This document shows positions 46,601 to 57,560 of a stretch of DNA of 64,000 nt, piece after piece. The stretch is taken from NCBI GenBank assembly GCA_030035585.1, contig CM057469.1, forward strand, positions 35,928,501 through 35,992,500, given 5' to 3'. Under the pieces are notes generated by a model. That model ran no database searches and was not told the DNA's origin. It saw only the letters and a program-made list of their open reading frames with translations. Origin of the DNA: Dugong dugon (Eukaryota > Chordata > Mammalia > Sirenia > Dugongidae). The position numbers and the translations under genes are program-made. Every line of letters begins with the position of its first letter. The stretch's first letter is position 1.

Positions 46601-49600
46601 TGCTGATGTTATCATTCTCAGATGTTCGCTCACAGATGTTTACATGTAATGTTTTCAACCTCCGCAGACAAATAAAAATGGGATTTATAAAGATACTGAT
46701 AATAAAAGGCAATAATAATGAAAAAAAAGAAGTACTCGACTTATGTCAGAAGTGACTTACGACTGAGTTGTCGAAAAGGAATCCTATCATAAGTTGGGGA
46801 CCACTTGTAATGATATGTTATATATTTTCTAACCAAAATTCTACTTCTAGGAATTTAATCAGGAGATCTGGAGCAAGATGACATTCTGAACAACTCCACA
46901 CTTACAGCCACCAAAAAGCAGTAAATAATAGATGTTGGCTAGGATGTGGAGATATTGGATCCTTCATCCATTGCGGGTGGAATTGTAAAATGGTGCAGCC
47001 ACTAGAGAAACAGCTTGGCAGTTCCTCAAAAGTTAAACATAGAACTACCATATGACCCAGCAATTCCACTCCTAGGTATACACCCAAAAGAACTGAAAGC
47101 AGGAACATAAATAGATACTTGTACACCAGTGTTCACTGCAGCAATATTCACAATAGCCAAACTAGTGGAACCAACCTAAACATCCATCAAGAGATGAATG
47201 GAGAAGCAAAATGTGGTACATACATACAATGGAATATTATTCAGCCATAAAGAGAAATAAAGTCCTGAGATATGCTAAACTATGGATGAACCTTGAAAAC
47301 ATGCTAAGTGAAATAAGTCAGTCACAAAAGGGCAAATATTGTATGATGCCCCTTATAAGAAATATCTAGAATAAGCAAATGTAAAGAGATCAAAGTTCAC
47401 TAGTGGCTACGGGGGGTGGGGGATGGAGGGAGAAAGGACGACACAATGCTTAGGGGACACTGAGCATCTGTTAAGGGTGATAGAATGGTTAATGATGATG
47501 GTTGAACATGATGAACATATTTAACGTCACCGAGATATATATGTGACGATTGTTGAAATGGCAAATGTTTCGTGATGTATATATTTACCACAATAAAAAA
47601 AAAAAGAAATAGGCAACATCAAAATGAAGCTTTGGTTTGCTACGTGCTGCACCCCACACCCTCTCTGGCTTAGTGCCATCTTAAAGCTGTGGCAGCCCAC
47701 ATTCCCAGGAGGGAACCTGGTCTCTGGCTCTAGATAGAGCAGAACAGACTTTATTCGCAAGTACTGTAGGTGTCTGTTCTAACCTGTCTGGGGGCTACCT
47801 GAAGGACTGATGCAAAGCACTCATCTCTATTTGTTTTGCAGCACATGCAGGGCAAAGGGACAGCAGGCAATACCCAAAGGCTGTCACCTCTTATAGCCAT
47901 CTAGGGCTAAAGAGTGCAATTAAGGCATAATAAAGGCCTAATGACTGCAATGAGAAGCCAGGGAGAGTTTCTTTGGGAAATAAGGGCATTCAAAAGCACC
48001 GTGTATACAGAGGAATTGAGAGAGCCACATGCATGCCCAGGGAAAGACACATGCTAGAAAATACGTGGGAAGACCCTACACTTTCACCTGAGGCTGATCC
48101 CTAGGCTCAGTGTAAACCTAGCTTAAGTGTTGAAGGAGTGTCCAGTACACAGCCAATCTGCAAAGACTGGGAAAGGTTTGTTCTCCCCTGGTGATCAAGG
48201 AAATCTCTGTCAAAATACTAGCTGAACACAATCTAAAGAATAGACTTAAGTGTCCGCACATAATCATGAAGGCAGTCTTTGCAAAAATAGTTAGGAGAAG
48301 TCACTAAACAAATAGACTCCAATAGCTTTTATCAATGAAAAAAAAAAACTGAAAACAGAAACAAAAATAAAACCCCAGCAAATTCTGGGAAAAGAGTAGA
48401 ATCTGATTTCCAGAGTCACCACATTATACATGCAAATGTTACATTCTCAACAACAGAATCACAAGGCATACTAAGAAACAGGAAAGGATGGTCCATTCAA
48501 AAGGACAAAATAAAGCAACAGGAATTGTCCCTATAGAAACTCAGATAATGAAATTACTAGGTAAAGAATTTAAAACAACAGTATTAAATATTCTCAAAGA
48601 TCTAAAGGAACACATGGACAAAGAACTAAAGGTTAGGAAAACAATACATGAACAAAATGAGAATATCAATAAAGAGATAGAAATTACAAAAAGGAAACAA
48701 ACAAATACTGAGGTTGAAAAGCACAACTTAAATAAAAAATTCACTGGAGGGGTTCGACAGCCAATTTTAGCAGGCAGAAGAAAGAATCAGCAAACTTAAA
48801 GGCATTAACGATTGAAATTATTGAGTTTTGAGGAGCCAAGAGAAAAAAAGAATAGAGTGAACAGAGCCTAAGAGCTTGTGGGATATAATCAAGCAGACCA
48901 ACAATGCATTATAAAAGCCCCAAAAGGAGGAAAGTGAAAGGGGCAGAGAGAATATTTGAATAATGACCGAAAACATCCCAAATCTGACCAAAAAAAGCAT
49001 CTACACATATGAGAAGCTGAACAAACTCCAAGATCCACACCAAAATACATTATAGTCAAACTCTTGAAAACCTAACATAAAGAATCTTGAAAGTAGCAAG
49101 AGAGAAGCAAATCATCACATACAAGGGATCCTCACTAAGATAAAGCTCTAATTACTCCTCAGAAACCATGGAGGCCAAAAATTGGTGGGAAGACACATTT
49201 AAAGTGTTAAAAGAACTGTCAAACAAGAATTTTATATCTGGCAAAACTGTCCTTCAAAAATGAGGGCCTTACAGAAGGGGACAGGAAAACTGGTGATAGG
49301 GAACCCAAGGTTGAGTAAGGACAGTGTTGACATGTAGTGGGGTTGTAAACCATTGTCATAGGGCAATATGTATCTTAACTGTTTAATGAGAAACTATTTT
49401 GTTCTGTAAACCTTCATCTAAAGTGAGAATAGCAGCACAACTGGAGAATGTAATTGATGTCACTGAATTATACATGTAGAAATTTTTGAAATGGTGTTAT
49501 CTTTGGCTGTGTATATTTTCACCAAAAAAAAGTCCTCCAAGGTCGAGAAGGGAGAGTGTTGATATGTCATGGGGTTGTTAACCAATGTCATAAAACAATA

Positions 49601-52600
49601 TGTGTACTGACTGTTTAATGAGAAACTACTTGTTCTGTAAACCTTCACCTAAAGTACAATAAAAAAAAATTTTTTTAAATAATAAAGTTAAAAAAAAAAA
49701 TGAGGGCCTTACGCTGAGTAAAAAAAATCAGTCAGAAAAGGACAAATATTGTATGATCCTAATCGTATGAAATATCTAGAATAGGCAAACACATAGAGAC
49801 CAAAGTTTATTAGTGGTTACAAGGAGTAGGTGGAAGGGAGGGGGAAAAGAAGACACAATGCTTAGGGGACACTGATCTGTTAAGGGTGATGGAAAAATTC
49901 AAGAATGATTAATGGTGATACTTGAACAACATGTTGAACATAACTAATGTTACTGAACTGAACATCTGAAGACTGTAGAAATGGCATGTTCTGTTTCTTA
50001 TACATACTTACTACAATAAAAAAAATTTTTTTAAATGTTAAATGAGGGTAAACTTACAAAATTCCCAGTTAAACAAAAGCTGAGGGAGTTCATTACCATG
50101 AGACCTACTCTATAAGAAATGCTAAAGGGAGTCCTTCAGGTTGAAATGAAAGGACACTAGACAGTAACTCAAAGCCACATAGAGAAAAAAAAAAAAAAAA
50201 GTTCTTCAGTAAAGGTAATGTCATAGGTAAAAATAAAGTCCAGTTTTATGTGTAATTTTTAGTTTGCAACTCTACTTGTTATGTCCTACATGGTTTAAGA
50301 CCAGTGCATAAAAATAATTATAAATTTATATTATTAGGCACAGAGTATAAAAATGCAATTTATAACTACATAAAGGGTGGGGAGCGGTATTGGAACAGAG
50401 TTTTTGTGTGTTATTTAGGTTGGTATGAATTTAAGTTGGGTATAAATTTAACAAATTATGGATAACATTGCTGAGAATGGGAATTCCAGAACACTTAATT
50501 GTGCTCATGAGGAAGCTGTACACAGATCAAGAGGCAGCTGTTTGAACAGAACAAGGGGATACTTCATGGTTTAAAGTCAGGAAAGGTGTGCATCAGGGTT
50601 GTATCCTTTCACCATACCTATTGGATCTGTATGCTAAGCAAATAATCTGAGAAGGTGGACTATATGAAGAACGGGGCATCAGAACTGGAAGAAGACTCAT
50701 TAACAACTTGCATTATGCAGATGACACAACCTTGCTTGCTGAAAGTGAAGAGGACTTGAAGCACTTACTGATGAAGATAAAAGACCACAGCCTTCAGTAT
50801 GGATTACACCTCAACATAAAGAAAACAAAAATCCTCACAACTAGACCAGTAAGCAACATGCTAATAAATGGAGAAAAGATTACAGTTGTCAAGGATTTCA
50901 CTTTATTTGGATCCACAATCAATACCCATGGAAGCAGCAGTCAAGAAATGAACAGATGCACTGCATTGGGCAAATCTACTTCAAAAGACCTCTTTTAAAG
51001 TGTTGAAAAGCAAAGATGTCACCTTGAAGACTAAGGTGCGTCTGACCCAAGCCACGGTATTTTCAATCGCCCCATATGCATGCGAAAGCTAGACAATGAA
51101 TAAGGAAGACCAAAGAAGAATTGATGTCTTTGAGTCACAGCGTTGGCAAAGAATATTGACTATACCATGGCCTGCCAAAAGAACAAACAGGTCTGTCTTG
51201 GAAGAAGTACAACCAGAATGCTCCTTAGAAGCAAAGATGGAGAGACTACGTCTTACATAGTTTGGACATGTTGTCAGGAGAGATCAGTCCCTGGAGAAGG
51301 ACATCATGCTTGGTAAAGTACAGGGTCAGCAAAAAAGAGGAAGACCCTCAGTGAGATGGATTGACACAGTGGCTCAAACAATGGGCTCAAGCATAACAAC
51401 AATTGTGAGGATGGCGCATGACGGGGCAGTGTTTCGTTCTGTTGTTCACAGGGTCACTATGAGTTGGAACCGACTCGACAGCACCTAATAACAACAACAA
51501 CATAAATTTAAATTAGGCTGTTGTAAACTTAGGATGTAAAACATAATCCCCATGGTAATCACAAAGAAAATATCTAAAAAATATACAAAAAAGGAAATGA
51601 GAAGGGAATCAAAATGATTCACCACAAAAAATCAACTGAACACCAAAGTAGGCAGTATTGGAAGAAATGAGGAACAAAAACAGTATAACCGTTGCCATCG
51701 AGTCAATTCCAACTCATAGAGACCCTACAGGACAGAGTAGAACTGCCCCACAGGGTTTCCAAGGAGCGGCTGGTGGATTTGAACTCCTAGCCTTTTGGTT
51801 AGCAGCCTGAGCTCTTAACCACTGTGCCACCAGGGCCCCCCAAAAGGTATAAGACACACAAAAACAAAATAGCAAAATGGCAGAAGTAAATTCTTCCTCA
51901 TTGTTAGTTACTTTAAATATAAATAGATTAAGCTTTTCAATCAAAAGACAGAGATTGGCAGAATGGATAAGAAAACGTAACCCAAATATATGCTCTCTAC
52001 AAGAGACCTACTTTAGATCCAAAGACACAAATAGGTTCAAAGTGAAAAGATGGAGAAAAAAGTATATTCCATGTAAATAGTAATCCAAAGAGAGCAGGGT
52101 GGCTATATTAATATTAGACAAAATAGACTGTAAGTCAAAATCTGTTACAAGAGACAAAGGACATCATATAATGATAAAAGGGTCAGTTCATCAAGATTTT
52201 ATATATATATGCGCTCGTGTGTATGTGTATATATTTATATATATATATCAGGAAAGCCCCAAAACACATGAAGTAAACATTGACAGAAATAAAGGGAGAA
52301 ATAAACAGTTCTACAATAATAGTTGAAGACTTTCAATAATGGATAAAACATCTACACAGAAGATCAATAAAGTACACCCACTCCTCACTTATTGACATGG
52401 TTAGATTCCAAAGTCCAGGTCATTATATGAAAATTGGCATTATGCGAGAGTGGGGGCCATGCCCCGTCTTCACTAGTGTCCCCCCATTTGTGCCCCCTAA
52501 CATGTCTCAGAACGCATGTGGCACAATGACCTCCCTTTCCCACCACAGAGCATGTGGGGGTTGGGGTTGGGATTGGGGGGTGCGGTGGTGGTGACAGTCA

Positions 52601-55600
52601 GGGGTTGTTCACCACCTCCAGAGCAGCAGGGGTCCATCACCACCTGGTCGCACTCTAGCAGAATCACCTGGCTATGCTCCAGGCCTCTGCTAGACCCCCA
52701 CGCTTCAACTCTCCACCCTCCTGCTCCACTGGCCCCAGAGACAGGCCTCAGTGGTGAGTGGCTCCCAGGCATGTGGGCAGGTGAGACCAGCCACCTGGGC
52801 CCAGCAGAGGCTGCAGGGTGGTAGAGAGGCCTCTTTGGAAAAACAGACTTCCAAGCCCCCCGCCTGACTCTTATGGCCTCTGTTCCCGCCGCCTCCTTGT
52901 GGCCCGGCCACCCCTGCCTCCTGCATGCCACCCACCTGCCCCAAGCTCGCTGCAGGTCCAGCCTGGCTCCTCCACTCAACTTGGGTAATACGAAACCAAC
53001 AGCAGCATGTGAGGCCTTGCCCATCTCACACCCCTCCCCCTCCTCCCCCTCCTCGCCTCAGCTCCTCATTAATGTGCAAAACAGTCAGATAGTAGATCTT
53101 TTACTACTGTCATAAATGCGAAATGTCATATAACGAGATGGTTGATAAGTGAAGAACTGGTGTAATGGAGAACACTATAAACGAACTAGACCTAACAGAC
53201 ATATATACAACAGTCCACTCAACAAAAGCAAAATACACATTCTTCTCCAGTGCACATGGGCCATTCTCCAGGATGGACCTACATTAGGTCACATATGTTA
53301 AGTCTCAATGAGATTAATAATTATCTTACAATATTGATCAGAAAAAATGTCATAATGTAAAAGTGCAGGCAATATGACCTCAATTTTAAGAATGTACAGA
53401 TACAGATAGCCAAATAGATACATACAAAAATGTTAAATTGTGGTTTTTAACTTTCTTTGTACTTTTACGTATTTTCTAAGTTTTCTACAATAAAAACCAG
53501 TTGTAGTCTAAGTCAATTCCAAATCATAGTGACCAGTAGAACTGTGCTCTGTAGAGTTTTAAATAGTTGATTTATCAGAAGTAGATCGCCAGGGCTTTCT
53601 TCCAAGGCACCTGAGTGGACTCAGATCTCCAAACTTTTGGTTAGCAGTCAAGCACATTAACTGTTTGCACCTCCCTTGGACTCCTTTCTACAATAAACAT
53701 GATTATATTATAATCAGGCAAGAAAAAAAAATTTATTTGGCCATATCAAATTACTATAATTTGGTCAAACATAACACAGTTTAAAAATCACAAACTTAGG
53801 AATTTAAAAACAGTAAGAAAATACCACAACAATTTCTAAACCAAGAAAATGCATATTCTTTTCCCCTAGGAAGCCAGTATTGCTTATATACAATACCTGG
53901 ACAAGAAATGCTTCAGAGTCCTTTTGTGTTCCTTTCACTCCTAGGAGAGTAGAGAAAATCACTTTGATGTTCATGTCTTCTCCCACTTCCACAGCAAGCC
54001 CTTTTTGCTTTTCAGCAGTAATAAACGCACTTAGGAGTCTAGAATACTCTTTGAGATTAGCATAGCAGAATTTATATAAGGGAGTTAAACTATATAAAGT
54101 CCATTGCTTATGCAGAAGGAATGCAACCTTTTGAGGATCAACATCTTCCTAAAAAATCAGATAAAAGAAGTTTAAGATTAGAAAAATTAGTAAATAAGAA
54201 TTTAATCATAGTATCATAAACTTTAAAATGAATCTATTACTAGGCACCCGATCTTTGCACTCCAGCTACAGAGGATTCCTTGCAGATCCTTGAACAGCCC
54301 TTTGCATTTGCTGTACCTTCTATTTGGAATGCCCTCCCCTGAGCTGTTCACATGGCATGTTCCTCCACTTCTTTCAGGTCTCTGCCCAAATATCACCCAA
54401 CAGGCCACCCTATCTAAGCAACAACTGCACCCACTCCAAACTTGTCACTCTGTATTCTCTAACACTGCTTTATTTTTCTTCAAAACACTGACAACTACCT
54501 GACATTATATATTTGTCTGATTTTTATTGTCTTTCTTCCCTACCTAAGTATGAGCTTGATGACAGTGGGATTTTGGTATTTTGTTCACCACTACATCTCT
54601 AGCACCTAGAACTACGTCATCTAGAACCATTTCAATAAATATTTATTGGATGAACATTTACATTTCACTTTTAGCAACTTCAAATTATAGATTTCAAAAA
54701 TAGTAACTATTCTGAAAGTATCTAATTTGATTAGCTTTAATTGTATAATTAAAAAATTGTTTGACAGTAAATTCACTTAATGTGTAATAATGCCTATTTC
54801 AATAGATTAAATAATCAAATACTTGGAAATATTTTTTGCCATGCTCCATTAGGACCACAGGCACCATCAAAAACAAAACTGCTTCATTTGTACTGGCCCT
54901 GTGGCATTGTTGAGGGTCTTTACATAGGCTCCTGGTTTTCCCCCGAATTGAATTTTCCTATGAGTCTATACTTCCTGAAAAAGTCTCACAGCTCAAGCTA
55001 TCTTCTGAAATCTTCACTACAGTTGTCTACTTAACAAAAAATGTTTATTGTGGCTAGAGCATTCATTGAAAATTATAAACACTTTTCTTATTACTATCAA
55101 AAAGTAGACCAAAATTATTCATATCACAGGTATGAGGAAGCACTGAATTAGACATTCCAATCTTTAATTTATATAAAACTTCTGTTTTCTGGTTAAGAAA
55201 AATCACTTTCATTACCACTACTAGTAATTTTTCTTTAAGATTTCACAAAAATTTTCTCATATCCCAAGAGACACTAAAGTATATAATACTAACAAGAGAA
55301 GAGGTCTACAATAAAGGTGTGGGTGATTAGCTCCTAGCAAAGTGACCCAAAAACCACATATTAAACTCATACTGAATAGGATTTTACTTCCTATTTCAGT
55401 AACATTACAAATTATTAATGTTATATGCCTCTAGAGTTGTTTTTGAATCATCAAAACAGAGCATTTTGCCACCAGCCAAACGTGGGACATGTTAAGCACC
55501 AAAATAATTTAGTAATGAATTATAAACCCTGAAAACCAGGAATTCTTAACTCCATACTAGTAATAGATAAATGAATGGAGAAAGGAAAAGGACTTACAGT

Positions 55601-56516
55601 GGGATGCCAAAGGCTGCTTAATATGGAGACAGTGTTGGAGTTGGAAAATCATTAGTTTGCAATCATCACAATAAAGATTGGATCAGGCAAAAATTATCAA
55701 TGCATACTAAATGTAAGAGGAAATTTTGATGAGGAGCAGGATATCTGCATTATCTTAAAATGTTTCCCACAGATTGTTTATTAGTTGGAAAAAAGGGGTT
55801 AGGGGGACAACCAGTAATCATATAGCAGAAAGTAGAGAAATCGGGCAGCACCTTGACAGGATAATCAAAATTAACATCACCTATGTGCTACCAGGTATGA
55901 TTCCCCAAGAAGGACATAACAGCACCTATGCAGTAGTCCAGCCAAGAATACATAACTTCAATCTAACCATGAGGAAACATCAAACGCAAATGAGGAATAT
56001 TCTATTTAAAAAGGGAAGGGTTGAAGACTATATTCTTCAAAAATGTCAATGTCATAAAAAACAAAGAAAAGCTGTGAAGATATTCTAGATAAATTTCAGG
56101 TATAACTGGTACTGAAAATGTGAAATAATTTTTTTAACTGTTTCTCATTTATTTTATTACCTGAAGAATCAAGATCTAAAATTACTATAAATATCCCAGG
56201 TGGGAATGGGTTTTCTTTGTTGTTAATGGAACAAATTAGTGTAGGGGATAAAAAATAATAATAAAAATACTATAAATAGCAACCAAAAATTAGAGTATTT
56301 AAAAAGATTGTTGGATAACATGAAGGAACACAGAAAGCATACCTGCAACTGTGAACACTGGGGAATTTTCTTTCGAGGTGGAGTCGAGACAAATGTAGCC
56401 TGCTTTCTGACTGATTCTAACCGTTTCTGCAGAGGGGTAGCACCTATAAAGTAATCTTTAAGCCTTGAGGATGCACTTTGTCTAGGAGTCAATTTTGACA
56501 CATCATAAGGATCCAT
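40610..56516 (-). CDS. CENPL: CENPL, centromere protein L (spliced, complete coding sequence)
   Basis: Four exons on the - strand join in frame: 56516-56343, 54148-53897, 43363-42821, 40681-40610. They encode 346 residues and TGA, two longer than the 344 I recall for human. All exon ends are phase 0 with GT-AG introns. Known: CENP-L pairs with CENP-N in the constitutive centromere-associated network, contacts CENP-A nucleosomes and connects to CENP-HIKM, in the nucleus at the inner kinetochore. Recognised from DYFIGATPLQKRLESVRKQ near the N-terminus, the long block LETVSEDFTCLPLFLANGAE, and the C-terminus ILCHKYLIGVLAYLTELAIF. A few residues near the N-terminus differ from the human protein as I remember it. 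The gene shares a promoter region with DARS2. Confidence 0.95.
40682..42820. other. CENPL last intron
   Basis: AT-rich. Two sense MIR SINEs: 41305-41485 (tctgactcctcttactaacc, cagtttcctcttatgtaaat) and 41960-42085 (gtagtatagtggatagagtg, caatttcctcattt). An L1 3' tail follows at 42100-42235 (GGTTGCACAACATGATTGAT). The rest is unassigned. Confidence 0.6.
42821..43363 (-). CDS. CENPL: CENPL coding exon (residues 143-323)
   Basis: Acceptor ttgtag precedes ATT at 43363; donor GTTAGT follows AAG at 42821. The largest exon, 181 codons, from ILSKSQRPSENTEGKVLWTG through FNLSWMAAMWTACKMDHY to RLVRVSTSVASAHTDGKIK. This is the most conserved part of CENP-L and carries the core of the CENP-N-like fold. 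Confidence 0.95.
43877..44029 (+). mobile_element. AfroSINE (left of a stacked pair)
   Basis: GGAGCCCTGGTGGCAAAGTGG to GAGTTGGAATTAACAGCACA. Flanked by tcacatatact at 43866-43876 and 44030-44040. Confidence 0.9.
44041..44233 (+). mobile_element. AfroSINE, long subtype (right of a stacked pair)
   Basis: AAGGAGCTCTGATGGAGCAG to GAATCGACTCAACAGCAAAG, with the extra segment GAGAAAGATGTCACAGTCTG. Flanked by tcacatatact at 44030-44040 and 44234-44244. Confidence 0.9.
44763..44951. repeat. Long imperfect palindrome, about 85-bp arms
   Basis: Left arm 44763-44847 and right arm 44866-44951 are largely reverse complementary, with an 18-base loop. The inner core (gtcaagagtag / ctactcttgac) is perfect. 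It resembles a palindromic MITE or a long hairpin; no family recognised. Confidence 0.85.
45653..45800 (-). mobile_element. AfroSINE with 13-bp target duplication
   Basis: Antisense: ACCCATTGACATCGAGTTGA to ATGCCACCTTGGCTCC. Duplication atgatctatacca at 45640-45652 and 45801-45813; the right copy overlaps the first two bases of a hAT element. Confidence 0.88.
45812..46015. mobile_element. hAT-type non-autonomous DNA transposon
   Basis: 204 bp, starting CAGGGGTCAGCAAATC and ending TTGCCAGACCCTG (inverted ends). Flanked by the 8-bp duplication atctatac (45804-45811, 46016-46023), the hAT hallmark. The body matches the common MER family with AATAAAACTTTACTTACAAA. Confidence 0.85.
46199..46412 (+). 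mobile_element. AfroSINE, older long subtype
   Basis: GGAGTCTTTGGGTGGCGTAA, GGTTCAAACCCACCAAGAGG, tail GACAATCGACTCGATGACAA. Sense orientation. Confidence 0.8.
46477..46807. mobile_element. Tigger-like TA-flanked DNA transposon (331 bp)
   Basis: Ends CAGGTAGTCCCCGACTCAC and GTTGGGGACCACTTG are inverted repeats, flanked by TA (46475-46476, 46808-46809). Internal sequence has no transposase frame; non-autonomous. Confidence 0.75.
46860..47605 (+). mobile_element. L1 3' end
   Basis: GATGTTGGCTAGGATGTGGA, CAGCAATTCCACTCCTAGGT, GAATATTATTCAGCCATAAA, ending at ACCACAATAAAAAAAA. Confidence 0.8.
49273..49695 (+). mobile_element. Young L1 3' tail insertion, itself interrupted
   Basis: Contains two partial copies of the young L1 3' terminus (GGGAACCCAAGGTTGAGTAA ... 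CTAAAGT and GGTCGAGAAGGGAGAGTG ... AGTACAATAAAA) around a piece of another L1 3' UTR (about 49428-49530). Flanked by aaaaatgagggccttac at 49256-49272 and 49696-49712. Confidence 0.7.
49713..50039 (+). mobile_element. L1 3' UTR insertion
   Basis: GTCAGAAAAGGACAAATATT, AGTGGTTACAAGGAGTAGG, and ending ACTACAATAAAAAAAATT. Short duplication aaatgaggg at 49258-49266 and 50040-50048, meaning it entered the old L1 before the young L1 at 49273 did. Confidence 0.65.
50452..51501 (+). mobile_element. RTE LINE, 5'-truncated
   Basis: 1050 bp with target duplication ataaatttaa (50442-50451, 51502-51511). Broken frames include the reverse-transcriptase [20 protein letters not shown], with an intact YADD catalytic motif, and KVQGQQKRGRPSVRWID. 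Tail GAGTTGGAACCGACTCGACA plus (AAC)n. Confidence 0.88.
51684..51839 (-). mobile_element. AfroSINE
   Basis: Antisense: ACCGTTGCCATCGAGTCAAT to ACTGTGCCACCAGGGCCCCC. Inserted in the old L1; the short string gtataa is found on both sides. Confidence 0.88.
52199..52248. repeat. (TA/TG)n microsatellite
   Basis: Interrupted TATATA and TGTGTAT runs inside the old L1. Confidence 0.7.
52375..53162. mobile_element. TA-flanked DNA transposon, copy 2, with GC-rich interior
   Basis: 788 bp bounded by TA (52373-52374, 53163-53164). Outer parts match copy 1 (CACCCACTCCTCACTTATTG; AATGTGCAAAACAGTCAGAT; ATAAATGCGAAATGTCA). Between about 52450 and 53065 the interior is GC-rich with C/G runs and unlike copy 1. 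It contains a long antisense open frame (52497-53024) that I consider a by-product of composition. It sits within the old L1, which resumes at 53165. Confidence 0.75.
53495..53684 (-). mobile_element. AfroSINE, older long subtype
   Basis: Antisense, diverged (AGTAGATCGCCAGGGCTTTC, GGTTAGCAGTCAAGCACATT). Duplication tttctacaataaa at 53482-53494 and 53685-53697. Confidence 0.85.
53897..54148 (-). CDS. CENPL: CENPL coding exon (residues 59-142)
   Basis: Acceptor tttttag precedes GAA at 54148; donor GTATTG follows CAG at 53897. Encodes EDVDPQKVAFLLHKQWTLYS, continuing to LKEYSRLLSAF and GEDMNIKVIFSTLLG, 84 whole codons. No Met near its start, so only part of it appears as a simple open frame. 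Confidence 0.94.
54255..54665 (+). mobile_element. L2 LINE 3' end
   Basis: Sense L2: CTTCTATTTGGAATGCCCTC, CTTCTTTCAGGTCTCTGCCC, CACTGACAACTACCTGACAT, CAATAAATATTTATTGGATG. Lies antisense within the CENPL intron. Confidence 0.8.
54666..56342. other. CENPL intron, no assignable feature
   Basis: AT-rich; the open frame at 55774-56088 is not supported by any recognised domain. No repeat identified with confidence. Confidence 0.45.
56343..56516 (-). CDS. CENPL: CENPL first coding exon (residues 1-58)
   Basis: ATG is at 56516-56514, three bases after an acceptor (atgtag, then ACG ATG), so the 5' UTR continues in an upstream exon. Donor GTATGC follows CAG at 56343. The start is the only in-frame Met and agrees with the family N-terminus (MD..., then the conserved DYFIGATPLQKRLESVRKQ). 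Confidence 0.93.
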
Positions 56517-56789
56517 CGTCTACATAAAGAGAAATAAAACCAGAATTCTAAATACTAAAAAGTTAATTCATGCTCAGTTTCATTGATTTCTCACTTCAAT
56601 ATAGAGAAATAATTCTCTTCCCTGCTCCCCCTCCACCCAGTTTTGAGTTTTCAACCAAGTTCTGTATTTCTCATACACTACAGGCCATTTTTATGAATAT
56701 CTTACAGATACCTCAAATACGGTATATTCAAAAGTAAGTTAAACTCTTTCCCTTCCTCCTTTCAAAACCTTGTTCTTTTTAGCTATCAT

Positions 56790-56880
56790 TGAATTGGCCC
56801 ACAACTCATGGTGACCTTATGCACAATAAAACAAAACACTGCCCAGACCTAGCTGGTCCATTTTCAAATTTTCCTGTCAA
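56790..56880 (-). mobile_element. Possible RTE/SINE tail fragment
   Basis: CACAACTCATGGTGACCTTA and AAAACACTGCCCAGACCTAG recall another afrotherian SINE/RTE tail; short and diverged. Confidence 0.35.
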
Positions 56881-57114
56881 TTTTCCAATTTAACTTAAAT
56901 TCACATACGTAGTCCCTCACCTCACTTCTTTAACATGTGGTCACATTCTTTTGAATTTTTCCTTCAACAGTCTCTCTCATCCCTTCCCAAATATACTTCC
57001 TTAGTCCTGACCAGCAGGCCAGTTCTTATTACTGCAGCTAGAGTTCTCTATATCTAAGAGTAATCCATTCTTCTAGAATTGGCACTTTGTTAGTCACCTA
57101 TACAAAAACCTCTA

Positions 57115-57560
57115 AAGTGACAAGATAAATTCCAAATTCATCTGCTGGGTACTTAAGGTCTTTCATAATTTAGCCTCTCTTTATCCTCCTACCTCTCCTC
57201 TCTAACCCAGGTCACAGATATCATTGTCTCCATGTTTTTGCCTATCAACTGTATTCCCTAGCTGAAGTATCCTTTTATAATTCCAACTCCTTTAAGACCA
57301 TGCACCCCTGATGGCGCAGTGGTTAAGAGCTATGGTGAGCTACAGCTGCTAACCAAAAGGCTGGCAGTTTAAATGCACCAGCTGCTCCTCGGAAACCCTA
57401 TGGAGGCAGTTCTACTCTGTCCTATAGGCTCGCTATGAGTCGGAATCAACTTGACAGCAATGGTTTTTTTTTTAAGACCATGCTTGAATTTGACCTCTTC
57501 AAAAATCTGTAGTTTTGTTTTGTTTAAATCTCTTATTTCCTCTACATTATACACTTCTGT
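57115..57560 (+). mobile_element. L2 LINE 3' end, split by an AfroSINE
   Basis: Sense L2 pieces 57115-57303 (AGGTCTTTCATAATTTAGCC, CTGAAGTATCC) and 57484-57560 on either side of the SINE. Confidence 0.6.
57304..57470 (+). mobile_element. AfroSINE with 13-bp target duplication
   Basis: ACCCCTGATGGCGCAGTGG start, CGGAATCAACTTGACAGCAA tail. Duplication tttaagaccatgc at 57291-57303 and 57471-57483. Confidence 0.9.

Larger units (their letters stand above)
47608..53481 (+). mobile_element. Old L1 5' half (5' UTR, ORF1, start of ORF2) with a 3' tail; host of many nested insertions
   Basis: Pieces in order: 5' UTR 47608-48480 (CTGATCCCTAGGCTCAGTGT); ORF1 region 48480-49266 (GAACATCCC, ACCATGGAGGCCAAAAATTG); 50049-50441 and 51512-51683; ORF2 endonuclease start 51877-52080 (VTLNINRLSFSIKRQRLAEW, then ICSLQETYFRSKD); 52080-52372; 53165-53330; then a short L1 3' end to 53481. 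The reverse-transcriptase part is absent. Broken frames throughout. Confidence 0.7.

Noticed and set aside
48488-48799. 103-codon Lys/Glu-rich coiled-coil frame
   Set aside because: It is the ORF1 region of an old L1; the reading frame is broken downstream and flanked by other L1 parts.
52497-53024. 175-codon open frame on the - strand
   Set aside because: It lies in a GC-rich block of a DNA transposon, where stop codons are rare by composition; overlapping frames are open on the other strand and no domain is recognisable.
55774-56088. 104-codon frame on the + strand in the CENPL intron
   Set aside because: No recognisable domain, AT-rich composition, and no splice or start context; chance opening is more likely.
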